Assembly (NCBI GenBank): GCA_016710115.1
Contig: JADJLN010000001.1
Span: 496,001-560,000 of the forward strand
Direction: 5' to 3'
Origin: Saprospiraceae bacterium
Lineage (GTDB): Bacteria; Bacteroidota; Bacteroidia; Chitinophagales; Saprospiraceae
Length of the DNA stretch: 64,000 nt
Part shown: positions 10,726 to 21,993 of the stretch, piece after piece
Layout of the letters: the number at the start of each line of letters is the position of its first letter
Position numbering within the stretch: position 1 is the stretch's first letter
Notes under the pieces: generated by a model
The model's database searches: none
What the model was told of the DNA's origin: nothing
The model's input: the letters and a program-made list of their open reading frames with translations, nothing else
Program-made: the position numbers and the translations under genes

Positions 10726-11505
10726 TTACGCGCTCCAGCCGGCAAACAGAAGGAACAGCACACCAATCCCTATTCGATACCAGCCAAATCCGGCAAAACC
10801 ATATCGTTCTAATAATTTGACAAACCAGATCACTGCACCGATGGCGGTAATAAATGCCACGACAAATCCCAGGATCAATAATCCCCATTGATCTCCGGTG
10901 ATGGTCCCTTCGAATTTCAACAGGTCGTAGCCACTTGCCGCAGCCATCGTCGGGATGGCCAGGAGAAATGAAAATTCAGCAGCCTGTTTTTTTGATAGTC
11001 CATTGGCCATCCCACCGATAATCGTCGCAGCTGCACGGGATACGCCCGGGATCATGGAGATCACCTGGAATATTCCGATGAACAGGGCGGTCCGATAGGA
11101 CAGTTGAGACAGGTCAGCTTGATCATCCGCCTGGCTGGCATGCAGTCGTTTGTCAATAACAATGAGCACCACGCCACCCAAAATAAGCGATATGGCGACC
11201 ACCCAATGATTGAACAGATAGGTCTTGATGATCTTATAAAAAAGAAATCCAAGCACCGCGCTGGGCAGGAATGCGATAAATAATTTATAGTAAATCTCTG
11301 GCTTAAGAAGGAATTTCCGGGCATATAAAAACACGATGGCGAGGATCGCACCCAATTGAATGAAAATCTCAAAGGTCTTTGTGAAATCATCCTCTCCATA
11401 ACCCAACAGGTGGGAAAGGAGAATCATATGGCCGGTCGAAGAAATGGGTAAAAATTCCGTCAGTCCTTCGAGAATGGCGATGAGGATAGCGTGGAGGATA
11501 GTCAA
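10726..11505 (-). CDS. uppP: Undecaprenyl-diphosphatase UppP
   Basis: An integral membrane phosphatase that removes one phosphate from undecaprenyl diphosphate, recycling the lipid carrier for peptidoglycan synthesis; known to confer bacitracin tolerance when abundant. The 259-residue protein is intact and of usual length. The first active-site motif EGLTEFLPISSTGH is at residues 13-26 and the second, PGVSRAAATI, near residue 155; the rest is hydrophobic helices. The gene converges on the adhesin with only 13 bases between stop codons. Repeats, not another gene, lie upstream. Confidence 0.98.
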   Translation of the reverse strand: MTILHAILIAILEGLTEFLPISSTGHMILLSHLLGYGEDDFTKTFEIFIQLGAILAIVFLYARKFLLKPEIYYKLFIAFLPSAVLGFLFYKIIKTYLFNHWVVAISLILGGVVLIVIDKRLHASQADDQADLSQLSYRTALFIGIFQVISMIPGVSRAAATIIGGMANGLSKKQAAEFSFLLAIPTMAAASGYDLLKFEGTITGDQWGLLILGFVVAFITAIGAVIWFVKLLERYGFAGFGWYRIGIGVLFLLFAGWSA

Positions 11506-11601
11506 TGTGCTGGATTTGGAGGCGAAGATAAAGCGGAAGTCGGAAGTGGGAAGTGGGAAGTCGGAAGGTGGAACCCGGACGATGGTGCTTTCGGCACCAT
11601 G

Positions 11602-11671
11602 CCCAGATGCTTTGATCTGGATCTTAAGTTCCGGATCCGGACATTCCGCTTTAGGAGCGGAATCGTCCGGG
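11602..11671. repeat. Twin-hairpin palindromic element
   Basis: CCCAGAT-gctttg-ATCTGG (11602-11620), then from 11637 CCGGAC with inner ATTCCGC/GCGGAAT stem closing on CGTCCGGG. Same two-stem plan as the inserts inside MITE copy 1. Confidence 0.65.
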
Positions 11672-11710
11672 GGCGGAAGGCGGAAGGTGGAAGTGGGAAG
11701 AGGGAAATGG

Positions 11711-11749
11711 GACCCCAGGCATGTCGCTTTAACGACATCGTCTGGGGTC
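11711..11749. repeat. Palindrome GACCCCAG...CTGGGGTC
   Basis: A near-perfect 39-bp inverted repeat with inner ATGTCG/CGACAT stem and loop ctttaa. It belongs to the same GTC(C/T)GGG-type family by its outer stem. Confidence 0.65.
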
Positions 11750-12109
11750 GGAAAGCTTGTATCGGTTGCTTTTTAATGGCCGGAGGCGGTTAGCTGCTGA
11801 ACCGAAATGCAGAGGCCTACTGGCGAAGCAGGAAAGACGAAAAGCAAATTTTGTTCCCGCATCATGCTGGTTGGCAGCCAGTTGACAAAAAACGTAGCGC
11901 CTTCAACCAGGCCTTTGCAATTTGAAAGAAAATGTGTAGTTTTATAGACATTGAAGTATACTTGAACACGACTTCACAGGATAACACTCCTGATCAGGTC
12001 GAACAATATGCATACCCCAGAAAGTAGCTTTCATCTGGTAAGAGTAGAATGAAGTGACCCTTAGGAGGGGAGGTTGGAAGCGAAACATGAATCCAAAAAT
12101 CTTTTCTAG

Positions 12110-12358
12110 ATGAAAAACTTTAATTTAATTCATTGTCTCGCAAATAAGAATCCGACCCATTCCGGCGAGATTATAATATACTCCAGTCTGCCAAAGACAG
12201 AGTACGAAATATTGGATGTTCATGGGAAACGGATTTTACTGGATTCATTCACAGGAAAAGAGCATCGACAATCCCTCCAAGTTCCATCTGGATTATATTT
12301 CTTGAAATATAGGGATATGATTGGTCATGGTTCTGTTCTCAAGATCATCAAGCAGTAA
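12110..12358 (+). pseudogene. C-terminal remnant of a T9SS type A protein
   Basis: Only the last 70 or so residues of a secreted protein survive: NPTHSGEIIIYSSLPKTEYEIL...SGLYFLKYRD...VLKIIKQ, a T9SS type A sorting domain. It matches closely the end of the gene at 16883-17833 (NPTHSGEIIIYSSLPRTEFEIL), and similarity begins abruptly at about 12149/17625. No signal peptide or upstream domain is present. It marks the left end of the first unit of a tandem duplication of about 5.47 kb. Confidence 0.75.
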
Positions 12359-12372
12359 TTGTTTATTCTATG

Positions 12373-12403
12373 GCCATCCTGCGCAAATCTTGTGCAGGAT
12401 GGC
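12373..12403 (+). terminator. Stem-loop after the T9SS remnant
   Basis: A perfect 10-bp stem GCCATCCTGC / GCAGGATGGC with an 11-base loop, 14 bases after the remnant's stop. It occupies the same place as the strong terminator at 17843-17880 in the second duplicated unit, though the stem sequence differs. The T-tract is weak. Confidence 0.6.
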
Positions 12404-12418
12404 TGTATTATTTACTAA

Positions 12419-15400
12419 ATGATTCGGGTTATGAACCAAAAAGGCGCGATTTCTTTTTCTTTTCTTCCACTTTGTATATCTGTATTTCTGATTGGATTTC
12501 AAACTGTACTAGCCCAGGATTGCAAGAATCTGGATACTTCAGCATGCTTTATCAACAATAATTTTTTTACAGGACCTTTTCAGCTGGAGATGAAATCAAG
12601 TAGTATTGTAGAAGTCAATTTTCAATCCCATATTTCTCTAGCAGATATTACAGGTGACTGTCATCCTGAAATAATATTGATTGGTCTGGATAATAGAATC
12701 CTTATTTTAAATCCTGTTTCCGGGGACACAATATTTTCTATTCCATTCCAGAGTATTCCGTTTAATTTGAAAAGTGTCGCAATTGCCGATGTAGATAATG
12801 ATCAAATTCCAGAATTATTATAATACTACTAGTTGGTTTTGCGGGGAATCTATGGCAGCGTAGATTAGTCTGTCTGAATTTGGATGGTTCCATCCGATGG
12901 GTTTCGGATGATTATTGCGTCGATAAAAACAGACAGCTTTGTGAGGGAAATATTGGCTTTGCTGACTTTAATCAGGATGGAATCCCGAGGTATATGTAGG
13001 CAATCGCATATTTAATGCTCGAACGGGGTTAAACTGGCAGATGGAGGTAATTTCAGTATCGGTCAGAGTATGAGTTTTGGTGTTTCTGTAGCTGCACAAT
13101 TGGATGGGACCTATCCGATCTGGAATTAGCCGCTGGTTATACTATTTATAAAGTAAATATAACTAATCCCGATGGCCTTATAGGCAACAGCATGACAACC
13201 TACACGATTCAGGTCGATGGACAATTCCGTGATGGTCTCACAGCTATTGGTGATATCAATGGCGATGGTGTATTGGATGTCATTGTTCACAGCGAAACAC
13301 CTCAATTCGAAGCCAGATTGTATACTTATACGTATGCTAATGGTTCACCCATTCTGCTGGCCAGGAATATTCCACCTGCTAATCCATTGAACAATTCGAA
13401 TAATATATTTCCAACGGCATCTCCTGTCTTTGGGCGAGTCTCATCATCCGATTTTCCATCCATTTTGATCGTCCGAGAAGAGCAATTGCTAAGTTACCAA
13501 TATGATGGCACTACTACTCTGGCCCAGCAGTGGACCTTTCCACACACAGATAAATCGGCGATCACCAGTTTAGCTCTTTTTGATTTCAATGGAGATGGCG
13601 TGGCAGAGATCATTCACGGGATGAATCTCAACTCCGCATCATCGATGCTAGCTCTTCGATACCTATGGAAATAGTCAGTAAACCATGTGAATCTTTGCCA
13701 CTTTTTGAAGGTCCCATTGTCGGCGATATCTTCAATAGTGGTTCCTCCCAGATTTGCATTACTTGTCGTGATGAAATAGCTGGAAAATACTTCAGACACG
13801 GGTTAAAGTCTTTGGCTCACCAGACAGCCTGCCCCCCTGGGCACCGGGCCGCAAGGTCTGGAACCAGTATGCCTATCACATCAACAATGTCAACGACGAT
13901 CTCACCATTCCCGCCGTCCAAAAAAATAATGCCACGGATCTGAATGGGCGCTACAACAGTTTCATGGAGCAACAGTCCCTGCTCGACACCAATGGTTACT
14001 ATCGCCAGCGGGCGCGGGGATGTACGGAGATCTAGGTTGTATCCAACACAATCCCACTACACAGCTGTACACCATCTCATTTAATCTGCACAATCGTGCG
14101 GATGCATCCCTTTCCGTTCCTGTCGGCATACCGGTAGCCTTCTACGATGGGGACCCACTTGGTGGCGGCAACCTGCTGGGGGTTTATTTGACCACGCAAC
14201 CGATCGTCGCTGCTGGCGAAAGTTTGCTTGATCTCACATTCAGTTTCACGTCGCCGCCGCTCTCCCAAATCCATATGGTGGTCAATACGGATCAATCCGT
14301 TTTGTCCGGAGTGGATGATGATGATTTTGACATTCCGGAGTGCGACTATTCGGACAATATTTATCTGACGACAGACCTGGCCTCAGCGCAGCCTGACACT
14401 GTGATGTCTGGCACCTGCGACCTGCAGCAAGTGGGTGTATATACCGACACTCTGAGCAATCAGCATGGTTGCGATAGCATTGTCATTCGCATGATCACCA
14501 TGCTCCCATCCGATGAGACGAATGTATCCCTTCAAACTTGCGACCCCGCACAGGTGGGTACAGATACCCTCTGGCTGCAGAATGCAGAGGGCTGCGACAG
14601 CCTGGTGGTCTCCACCATGACGCTAAGTCCGTCCTATTTTATCGAGGTGACCATAGACACCTGCGATCAGACCCAGGCTGGGCAGGATACCCTGGTTATG
14701 CAGTCGATATTTGGTTGCGACAGCATCGTTGTTCGAACCATTCTCTACACTGGGCAGTACCAGAAAACCAACCAGACATTGATCTGCGGTACTGGTGTCA
14801 ATTATACCGACACCCTCATTGTCAGTGGAGGCCCTTGCGACAGTTTGATCATTACAGAATACACCTATGCCCCCTGGATACCACTTTGGCTCTCGGCAGC
14901 GACTTGTGATCCGGCGCAGTCAGGAACTACCATTGCCGTGCAACCATCATCCCTGGGTTGCGACAGCACCATTGTCACCACAACCAGTCTTTTACCCTCC
15001 GATTCAACCCTCCTTTCCGGGGTGACCTGCGACCCTGCCGGAGCCACTTACAACGTCACTGTCCTTCCCAATCAATACGGCTGCGACAGCGTCGTTACGA
15101 CGGACATACAATATGTTGGAATTGACACGCTATACGTTGAAAAAACGACGTGTGAGCCATCACAGGTCGGTACGATCGTCAGTGTTTTGCCCGGTGTGGA
15201 CTGCGATACAGTCCTTGTCACCGAAACCACGTACGTGCCCTTCACGCAAAGCGAGGAGACCATCATCTCGTGTGGTCAAACCGGTATTTTATCCGACACT
15301 ACCTACCTGCAAAATTCCGCCGGCTGCGACAGCCTGGCCATCCGATATTACGAATATGTGAGCTTGAATTCTCAGTATCAGATCCAGGGCGAAACCTGCG

Positions 15401-16132
15401 CCGGCGATCAGGATGGCCACATCGAAATCATAAATATTTCTGGAGGCCAGGCTCCATTTGAATTGCAATTAAATGCGGGTGACTGGCAATCAGCGACCGT
15501 CTTTAACGATCTGTCTCCCGGACAATACACGATCCTGATCCGCGATGCAGCCGGATGCCTGGACACCCTCAGTGGTCTTGTCATCACTCCGGGCGCATCA
15601 GTCGCCCTTGATGCCGGACCGGACCGCATCGCCGCGCCGGGCGAGGTCATCGACCTGTCCGTCCAAACCACCCAGAGTCTGTCGCAAGTGCAATGGACGG
15701 CCTCGGACCCACTCTCCTGTCCCACCTGCCTCCAAACCTCCCTCGGACCTCTCACGATAAATCAGACCGTGGTAGTCACTGGCTGGACCCTTGAAGGTTG
15801 CTCCAATTCAGATGCCCTGGAAGTGATCATCAAAACAAGAGGAAACATCTTCATCCCCAACAGCTTCACACCGAATGGTGATGGCATCAATGATGTCTTT
15901 TTCCATCTATGGAAATGATCAAATAAATCGAATAAAAAACCTGGCCATTTTCGACCGCTGGGGCAATGCCCTTTACTCCCGTTCAGACCTTCCAATTAAC
16001 GACCCTTCTGCTGGTTGGGATGGCACTTTCCGGGATGAGGTCATGGATCCGGGCGTTTATATCTATGTGGTGGAAGTGGAATTGATCGATGGATCGGTGA
16101 AGCTGTAGGGGGATGTGACGGTGACCAGATAG
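12419..16132 (+). pseudogene. FG-GAP/cysteine-repeat adhesin, decayed copy A
   Basis: A decayed paralogue of the gene at 17908-21591. In order: signal peptide (...LPLCISVFLIGFQTVLAQ), FG-GAP/VCBS-type repeats (DITGDCHPEI, DVDNDQIPEL, DINGDGVLDVIVHSE, DFNGDGVAEIIHG), a CARDB-like segment (YTISFNLHNRADASLSVPVGIPVAFYDG), about eight cysteine repeats of roughly 41 residues (TCDPAQVG..GCDSxVV), one SprB-like repeat (GETCAGDQDGHIEI..), and a T9SS type B tail. Frames break repeatedly: a premature stop near 12822, several shifts to 13190, again near 13620, 13790, 14015 and 15900. A stop also replaces the LYKGD codons near 16106. The first 1.4 kb has diverged from copy B far more than the rest. The number of lesions here exceeds that of neighbouring genes, so real decay is likely on top of any sequencing error. 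Confidence 0.75.
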
Positions 16133-16882
16133 GGCGTTTATGGGGTTTATTCGTTTATTTTTACCGTCGCCAAACGAGGGGCCTCCCAAAAATATCATGG
16201 CCGACCTGGCAGTTTAAGCGTTTATCATTATTCCATTGATGCTCACAAATAACGGCATGCCGTATTGTTTTGCCGATAAGTTGTAGTGGATGACGCTTAG
16301 CGAAGAGCATCATATCATATTCATTTACGTGGCTACCCCAACGGCAAAACAGGAACGGCTGGGCCATGATATAAACGCCCCTCAAGTACAGCGACGATAT
16401 AAACGAGAAGCCAAACAAGATGTAAAGGCCCATTTTGGTGACAAGCACTTTTGGGTACTTTTGGTGCATCAAAAGTACCGAGCCCCGCTGGCGATTGAAG
16501 CGGGCCAGGCATGAAATACCATAAACTAAAAGTTGAGCACAGAACCACAGAGTAACATTCCGAACCTCTCCATTGGAAACAAATAATTTTGGGCACATGC
16601 CCTGCATGATGCCCAAGATACCTCGCACCTGCTGGTGCCCAGCAATGCATATCAACGCTTTCTACCTCATGCCCAGCAATTTAGGCCTGAAACTATTGTA
16701 CCCAAGTATTGCGGGAATGAAAAATATGAGGTACTTTACTCCAATCTTTTACTGACAATCCCTATGTGATATGGATAAGTTAGCATTCAAGGAAATGGAA
16801 TCCATACCATGGAAGTACAAAGCTGATTCCCTGACCACCCAGTTCAACCACACGACAATGACTGAACCTGCCCGGCACACTG
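16133..16882. other. Gene-free repeat region between duplicated units
   Basis: Begins with ttattcgtttatttttaccgt..cgccaaacgaggg, repeated after copy B at 21708-21742. Contains a dispersed GGCCCATTTTGGTGACAAGC box with a TACTTTTGGTGCATCAAAAGTA hairpin at 16413-16486. The open frame from 16771 to 16962 may be the frame-shifted N-terminal part of the next gene, but has no recognisable domain. Confidence 0.5.
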
Positions 16883-17833
16883 ATGGAACAGGGAATGCAC
16901 AGATCAATTGGGGCCATTCAAATACAGGAAGGAGGCTGGTTGTTGACCCTGTACGTTTCTGACAGTTGTGAATATGTAGAGTATATAGAACCTCCGGCTT
17001 ATTGTTCGGGATGTGAAGACTTTTATGATGTAGAGATCAGCAATGTTCAATGTTTTACCAACAATACGTGGTCTTTTGATATAGAAGTGCCAAGTGAAAC
17101 ATCTGGTAGTTATGACCTTAACCAAATTTCTTATGATTACAATGAAATTTATACTATAACTGAACTGTCAATCGACGAAGGTTGTTTAGAGTATTCTCTT
17201 GAAGACGGAAACTGTAAGAGTATATTTATAATTTGCCCACCCAAACCATGCAGTACCACTTGTAATCTGGAGGTCTATGTGGAGGATGTGCCGTGTTCAA
17301 AAGACCAATATGGAGATATCACCTATTATGTAGATCTTGATGTGGATTGGCCACCATCAAAATATGCATGTTATGAAGCAACAAAGTTGGATGGAACCGC
17401 CCTGGATGATGGGCCTTTGCCTTCACCTCAACAAGTAGGACCATTCGAAGAAGATATCTATCTTACTATTAAAGTATGTCAGTCCAGTTGCTCATCTTCA
17501 TCCATATGTCAATGTTATAAGACCATTTATGTGCCGACTCCCGATTGCAATGATTATGATCCAGTGCCGTTTACAGGAACAATTGAAACTGAAACCTGGA
17601 ATCGTGGAGCCGTATTCGTCCAGCCCAATCCAACACATTCAGGAGAGATAATAATTTATTCCAGTCTGCCACGGACGGAATTCGAAATACTGGATGCGCG
17701 GGAAGCAAATAAAGGGGATTCGTTCACTGGTAAGCAACATCGGCAATCCTTACATGGTCCCCCTGGTTTGTATTTTTTGAAGTATAGAGACATGAACGGT
17801 CATGAATCTGTACTAAAGATTATCAAACAATAA
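16883..17833 (+). CDS. T9SS type A secreted protein, N-terminus missing
   Basis: About 316 residues, cysteine-rich (pairs such as CSGCEDF, CNLEVYVEDVPC, CQSSCSSSSICQC), ending in a T9SS type A sorting domain (FVQPNPTHSGEIIIYSSLP...LKIIKQ). No signal peptide is found at this start, so the 5' end is lost or frame-shifted; the region 16771-16883 may hold part of it. I recognise no catalytic domain. A strong terminator follows. Its C-terminal part is duplicated as the remnant at 12110-12358. Together with the adhesin downstream it forms the duplicated two-gene unit. Confidence 0.6.
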   Translation: MEQGMHRSIGAIQIQEGGWLLTLYVSDSCEYVEYIEPPAYCSGCEDFYDVEISNVQCFTNNTWSFDIEVPSETSGSYDLNQISYDYNEIYTITELSIDEGCLEYSLEDGNCKSIFIICPPKPCSTTCNLEVYVEDVPCSKDQYGDITYYVDLDVDWPPSKYACYEATKLDGTALDDGPLPSPQQVGPFEEDIYLTIKVCQSSCSSSSICQCYKTIYVPTPDCNDYDPVPFTGTIETETWNRGAVFVQPNPTHSGEIIIYSSLPRTEFEILDAREANKGDSFTGKQHRQSLHGPPGLYFLKYRDMNGHESVLKIIKQ

Positions 17834-17842
17834 TCCGGCATA

Positions 17843-17880
17843 AACCAACTGCGCAGAATCTGCGCAGTTGGTTTTCCTTC
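17843..17880 (+). terminator. Rho-independent terminator
   Basis: A perfect 13-bp stem AACCAACTGCGCA / TGCGCAGTTGGTT with a 5-base loop, followed by a T-rich tail (ttccttctttt). It lies 9 bases after the stop codon of the T9SS-A gene and separates it from the adhesin starting at 17908. Confidence 0.85.
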
Positions 17881-17907
17881 TTTTGGGGCTATTCAAACAG
17901 GTCAACC

Positions 17908-20900
17908 ATGCCATCTTCATACCTTCCAATTTGTATGTTCATTTTCCTGCTTGGATTCCAATTTGCCTTTGCTCAGCAATGCAACTTTTTAGATACATCA
18001 TCCTGCTTTATCAATAAAAAGTATCACAGGCCTTATCCAAATGGAACTTAAATCAGTAAGTGGCATTGATAAAATACTTGATAGATCCCAGCCAACTTTT
18101 GCAGATGTCACAGACGACTGTTATCCTGAATTAATTGTTATAGGCCAAGGACCGCGAATTTTTATTATCAACCCGGACTCTGGGGATACTCTATATTCAG
18201 TTCCAATTTTAGGATTGTCTTCAGTTGCCCCAAATATTGTTATTGTAGATGCAGATAATGATCAAGTCCCTGAATTATATTATAATATTGATTGGGATGT
18301 CTTTAATCCTAATCGTGGTCGGATTTATTGCGTGGATTTGGATGGTACTACTCGATGGGTCTCCGATGACTATCATGTGGATAATAAAAGGAAAGAATGT
18401 ACCGGAAATATTGGTTTTGCGGATTTCAATCAGGATGGCATCCCTGAGGTCTATGTAGGCAATCGCATATTTAATGCACTTACAGGTGTAAAACTTGCTG
18501 ATGGGGCTGATTCAGGTATCGGCCAGGATCAATACTTTGGTAGTTCAGTAGCCGCTCAATTAGATGACTATCCTTCTGATCTGCAATTGGCCGCAGGGTA
18601 TACGATCTATAAAGTACAGATAACCAATCCCGATGGTCTTGTCGGGAATACGATGACACCCTATACTATCCATGTAGATGGCAAATATCGGGATGGACTC
18701 ACAGCCATCAGTGACATCAATGGTGATGGAATTCTTGATGTGATAGTCCATAGTGAAACAGCAGAATTTGAACCTAGATTATTTGCCTATACGCTTATAA
18801 GTGGTTCTCCCACTCTGTTAGCCAAGGTTATCCCACCTGTAAATTCTGATAACAATGGTACAAATGTATTTCCAACAAATACACCTGTGATCGGAAGAAT
18901 CTCTCCTTCCGCTTTACCATCCATTTTGATCGTGCGACAGGAGCAATTGATTAGCTACCAATATGATGGCACGGTCAATCTGGCCCAACAGTGGACGTTT
19001 CCTCATACTGATAAATCGGCGATGACCAGCGTAGCTCTCTTTGATCTCAATGGAGATGGAATGGCTGAAATCATCCACAGGGATGAAACCCATTTGCGCA
19101 TAATAAATGGCAGTTCATCAGTACCTGTGGAAATCACCAGTTTATCTTGTGAATCTTTGACCCGTTATGAAGGTCCTATTGTCGGCGATATACTCAATAA
19201 TGGCTCCTCTCAGATTTGCACTGTTTGTCGAAGCGCTAGTAATGGAAGTGCTTCTGGCCAGGTAAAAATTTTTGGCTCTCCCGACAGCCTGCCCCCCTGG
19301 GCACCGGGCCGCAAGGTCTGGAACCAGTATGCCTATCACATCAATAATGTCAACGACGATCTCACCATTCCCGCCGTCCAAAAAAATAATGCCACCGATC
19401 TCAATGGGCGGTACAACAGTTTTATGGAGCAACAATCCCTTCTCGATACCAATGGCTACTATCGCCAAAGGGCAGCGGGGATGTACGGGGAGATCGGATG
19501 TATCAACTACGATCCCACCACACAGCAGTACACCATCTCTTTTGATCTGCACAATCGTGCGGATGCATCCCTTTCCGTTCCTGTCGGCATACCGGTAGCT
19601 TTTTACGATGCAGATCCACTTGCTGGCGGCAACCTGCTTGGGGTCTATTCGACCACGCAACTGATCGCTGCTGGCGAAAGTTTGCTTGATCTCACATTCA
19701 GTTTCATGTCTCCGCCACTCTCCCAACTGCACATGGTGGTCAATACGGATCAATCCGTTTTGTCCGGAGTGGATGATGATGATTTTGACATTCCGGAGTG
19801 CGACTATACCGACAATTTTTCCTTGACGATAGACCTGGCCTTGGCGCAGCCTGACACTGTGATGTCAGGCACCTGCGAGCCGCAGCAGGTGGGTGTATAT
19901 ATCGACACCCTGAGCAATCAGCAGGGTTGTGACAGCATCGTCGTTCGCATGATCACTATGCTCCCATCTGATGAGACGAATATATCCCTTCAAACGTGCG
20001 ACCCCGCACAGGTGGGTACCGATACAATCTGGCTGCAGAATGCAGAGGGCTGCGACAGCCTGGTGGTCTCCACCATGACGCTAAGTCCGTCCTATTTTAT
20101 CGAGGTGACCATAGACACCTGCGATCAGACCCAGGCTGGGCAGGATACCCTGGTTATGCAGTCGATATTTGGTTGCGACAGCATTGTTGTTCGAACCATT
20201 CTCTACACTGGTCAGTACCAGGAAACCAACCAGGCGCTGATCTGCGGGACAGGGACAAATTATACCGATACCCTCCTGGTCAGCGGAGGCCCTTGCGACA
20301 GTTTGATCATTACGGAATACACGTATGCACCCTTGATACGACCTGGCTCATGGCAGCGACCTGCGATCCGGCACAGGCAGGGATCTCAGTTGCGATTCAA
20401 CCCTCAGCCCTGGGTTGCGACAGCACCATCATCACCACAACCAGCCTTCTACCTTCCGATTCTACTCTGATATCCGGGGTGACATGCGACCCTGCGGGAG
20501 CCATTTACAATGTCATTTTACTATCCAATCAATACGGCTGCGACAGCGTCGTTACGACGGACATACAATATGTTGGAATTGACACGCTATACGTTGAAAA
20601 AACGACGTGTGAGCCATCACAGGTCGGTACGATCGTCAGTGTTTTGCCCGGTGTGGATTGCGATACGGTCCTTGTCACCGAAACCAATTATCTGCCGTTC
20701 ACACAAAGCGAGGAGACCATCATCCTGTGTGGCCAAACCGGTATTTTATCCGATACCACTTACCTACAGAATTCGGCCGGCTGCGATAGTCTGGCCATTC
20801 GGTATTACGAGTATGTAAGCCTGGCGTCCCAGTTCCAGATCCAGGGCGAAACCTGTGCCGGCGATCAGGATGGCCACATCGAAATCATAAATATTTCTGG

Positions 20901-21591
20901 AGGACAAGCCCCATTTGAATTGCAATTAAATGCGGGTGACTGGCAATCAGCGACCGTCTTTAACGATCTGTCTCCCGGACAATACACGATCCTGATCCGC
21001 GATGCAGCCGGATGCCTCGACACCCTTTCCGGTCTTGTCATCACCGCGGGCGCATCGCTGGCCATCGATGCCGGTCCCGACCGCATCGCCGCGCCGGGCG
21101 AGGTCATCGACCTCTCTGCTCAAACCACCCAGAGTCTGTCGCAGGTGCAATGGACTGCCTCCGACCCTCTCTCCTGTCCTACCTGCCTCCAGACCTCCCT
21201 TGGTCCCCTGACCGTCAATCAGACTGTGGTCGTGACCGGATGGACCCAGGAAGGCTGTTCGGATTCGGATGCCCTGGAGGTGATCATTAAAACCCGAGGA
21301 AATATCTTTATCCCCAACAGTTTTACGCCGAATGGCGATGGCATCAATGATGTGTTTTCCATCTACGGAAATGACCAAATAAATCGAATAAAAAACCTGG
21401 CCATTTTCGACCGCTGGGGCAATGCTCTTTACTCCCGTTCAGACCTCCCAATCAACGATCCTTCGGCTGGGTGGGATGGCACGTTCCGGGATGAGGTCAT
21501 GGATCCAGGCGTTTATATCTATGTGGTGGAAGTTGAGTTAATTGATGGGTCGGTCCGATTGTATAAAGGGGATGTTACGTTGACCAGGTAA
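17908..21591 (+). CDS. FG-GAP/cysteine-repeat/SprB-repeat adhesin, copy B (frame-disrupted)
   Basis: A secreted surface protein of about 1,227 residues. Signal peptide MPSSYLPICMFIFLLGFQF then AFAQ; FG-GAP/VCBS repeats (DVTDDCYPELIVIG, DADNDQVPELYY, DFNQDGIPEVYVGN, DINGDGILDVIVHSE, DLNGDGMAEIIHRDE) in the first 400 residues, predicting a beta-propeller; a CARDB-like segment; eight consecutive 41-residue units each with TC(D/E)P..(V/A)G and GCDS motifs; an SprB-like repeat; and a type B T9SS tail (FIPNSFTPNGDGINDVF..DRWGNALY..WDGTFRDEVMDPGVYIYVVEV). The frame breaks near 18020 (an A5 run) and near 20340; both joins restore homology with copy A. The two cysteines per unit could form repeated disulphides. 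A role in adhesion is inferred from architecture. Confidence 0.8.
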
Positions 21592-21837
21592 GGAGGTTAT
21601 TGGGTTACTGCCTCCGGCAGTCAGGATTTCGTTATTGCGATATTTCGAATGATCGTCGCCAAAGGCGGATCGGGAATGTTGAGAAGTTATGGAGTTATGG
21701 AGAGGGAGTTATTCGTTTATTTTTTCCGTCGCCAAACGAGGGCCAAAAAGTTGAGGCTTTGCCCGCCGAAGCCCATGCGAAGGCGTGAGTTTGGAGGGGA
21801 GAAGTCGAGGAGAAAATAAATGACCGTCGCCAAAGGA

Positions 21838-21874
21838 GGGCCCGGACCCCCGAGCACTCGGGGCGTCCGGGTCC
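21838..21874. repeat. Palindromic element GGCCCGGAC...GTCCGGGTCC
   Basis: Outer stem GGCCCGGAC/GTCCGGGTCC enclosing an inner CCCCGAGCACTCGGGG palindrome. It belongs to the GTCCGGG palindrome family that is inserted twice in MITE copy 1. Confidence 0.65.
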
Positions 21875-21993
21875 TGATGTATGGATGAACCCAATCAGAA
21901 AACGATATGAACGTGCTGCCAATTTCGTATCGAAGGCCCATTTTAGCGACAAGCTCTTTCGACAAAATGCCCACATTTTTTCGTCCCGGACAT

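Larger units (their letters stand above)
11506..12109. other. Gene-free repeat region
   Basis: No coding frame is believable. Positions 11530-11585 and 11673-11710 are period-7 runs of GGAAGTN words. Twin-hairpin palindromes occupy 11602-11671 and 11711-11749. A segment near 11750-11815 (ggaaagcttgtatcggttgct..aggcggttagctgctg) is repeated in inverted, diverged form near 48450-48540. From about 11880 to 12109 I see only unique sequence. Confidence 0.6.

Noticed and set aside
21600..21788. Open frame MGYCLRQSGFRYCDISNDRRQ and a similar one near 53100
   Set aside because: The similarity comes from a dispersed nucleotide repeat in opposite orientation, not from a conserved gene.
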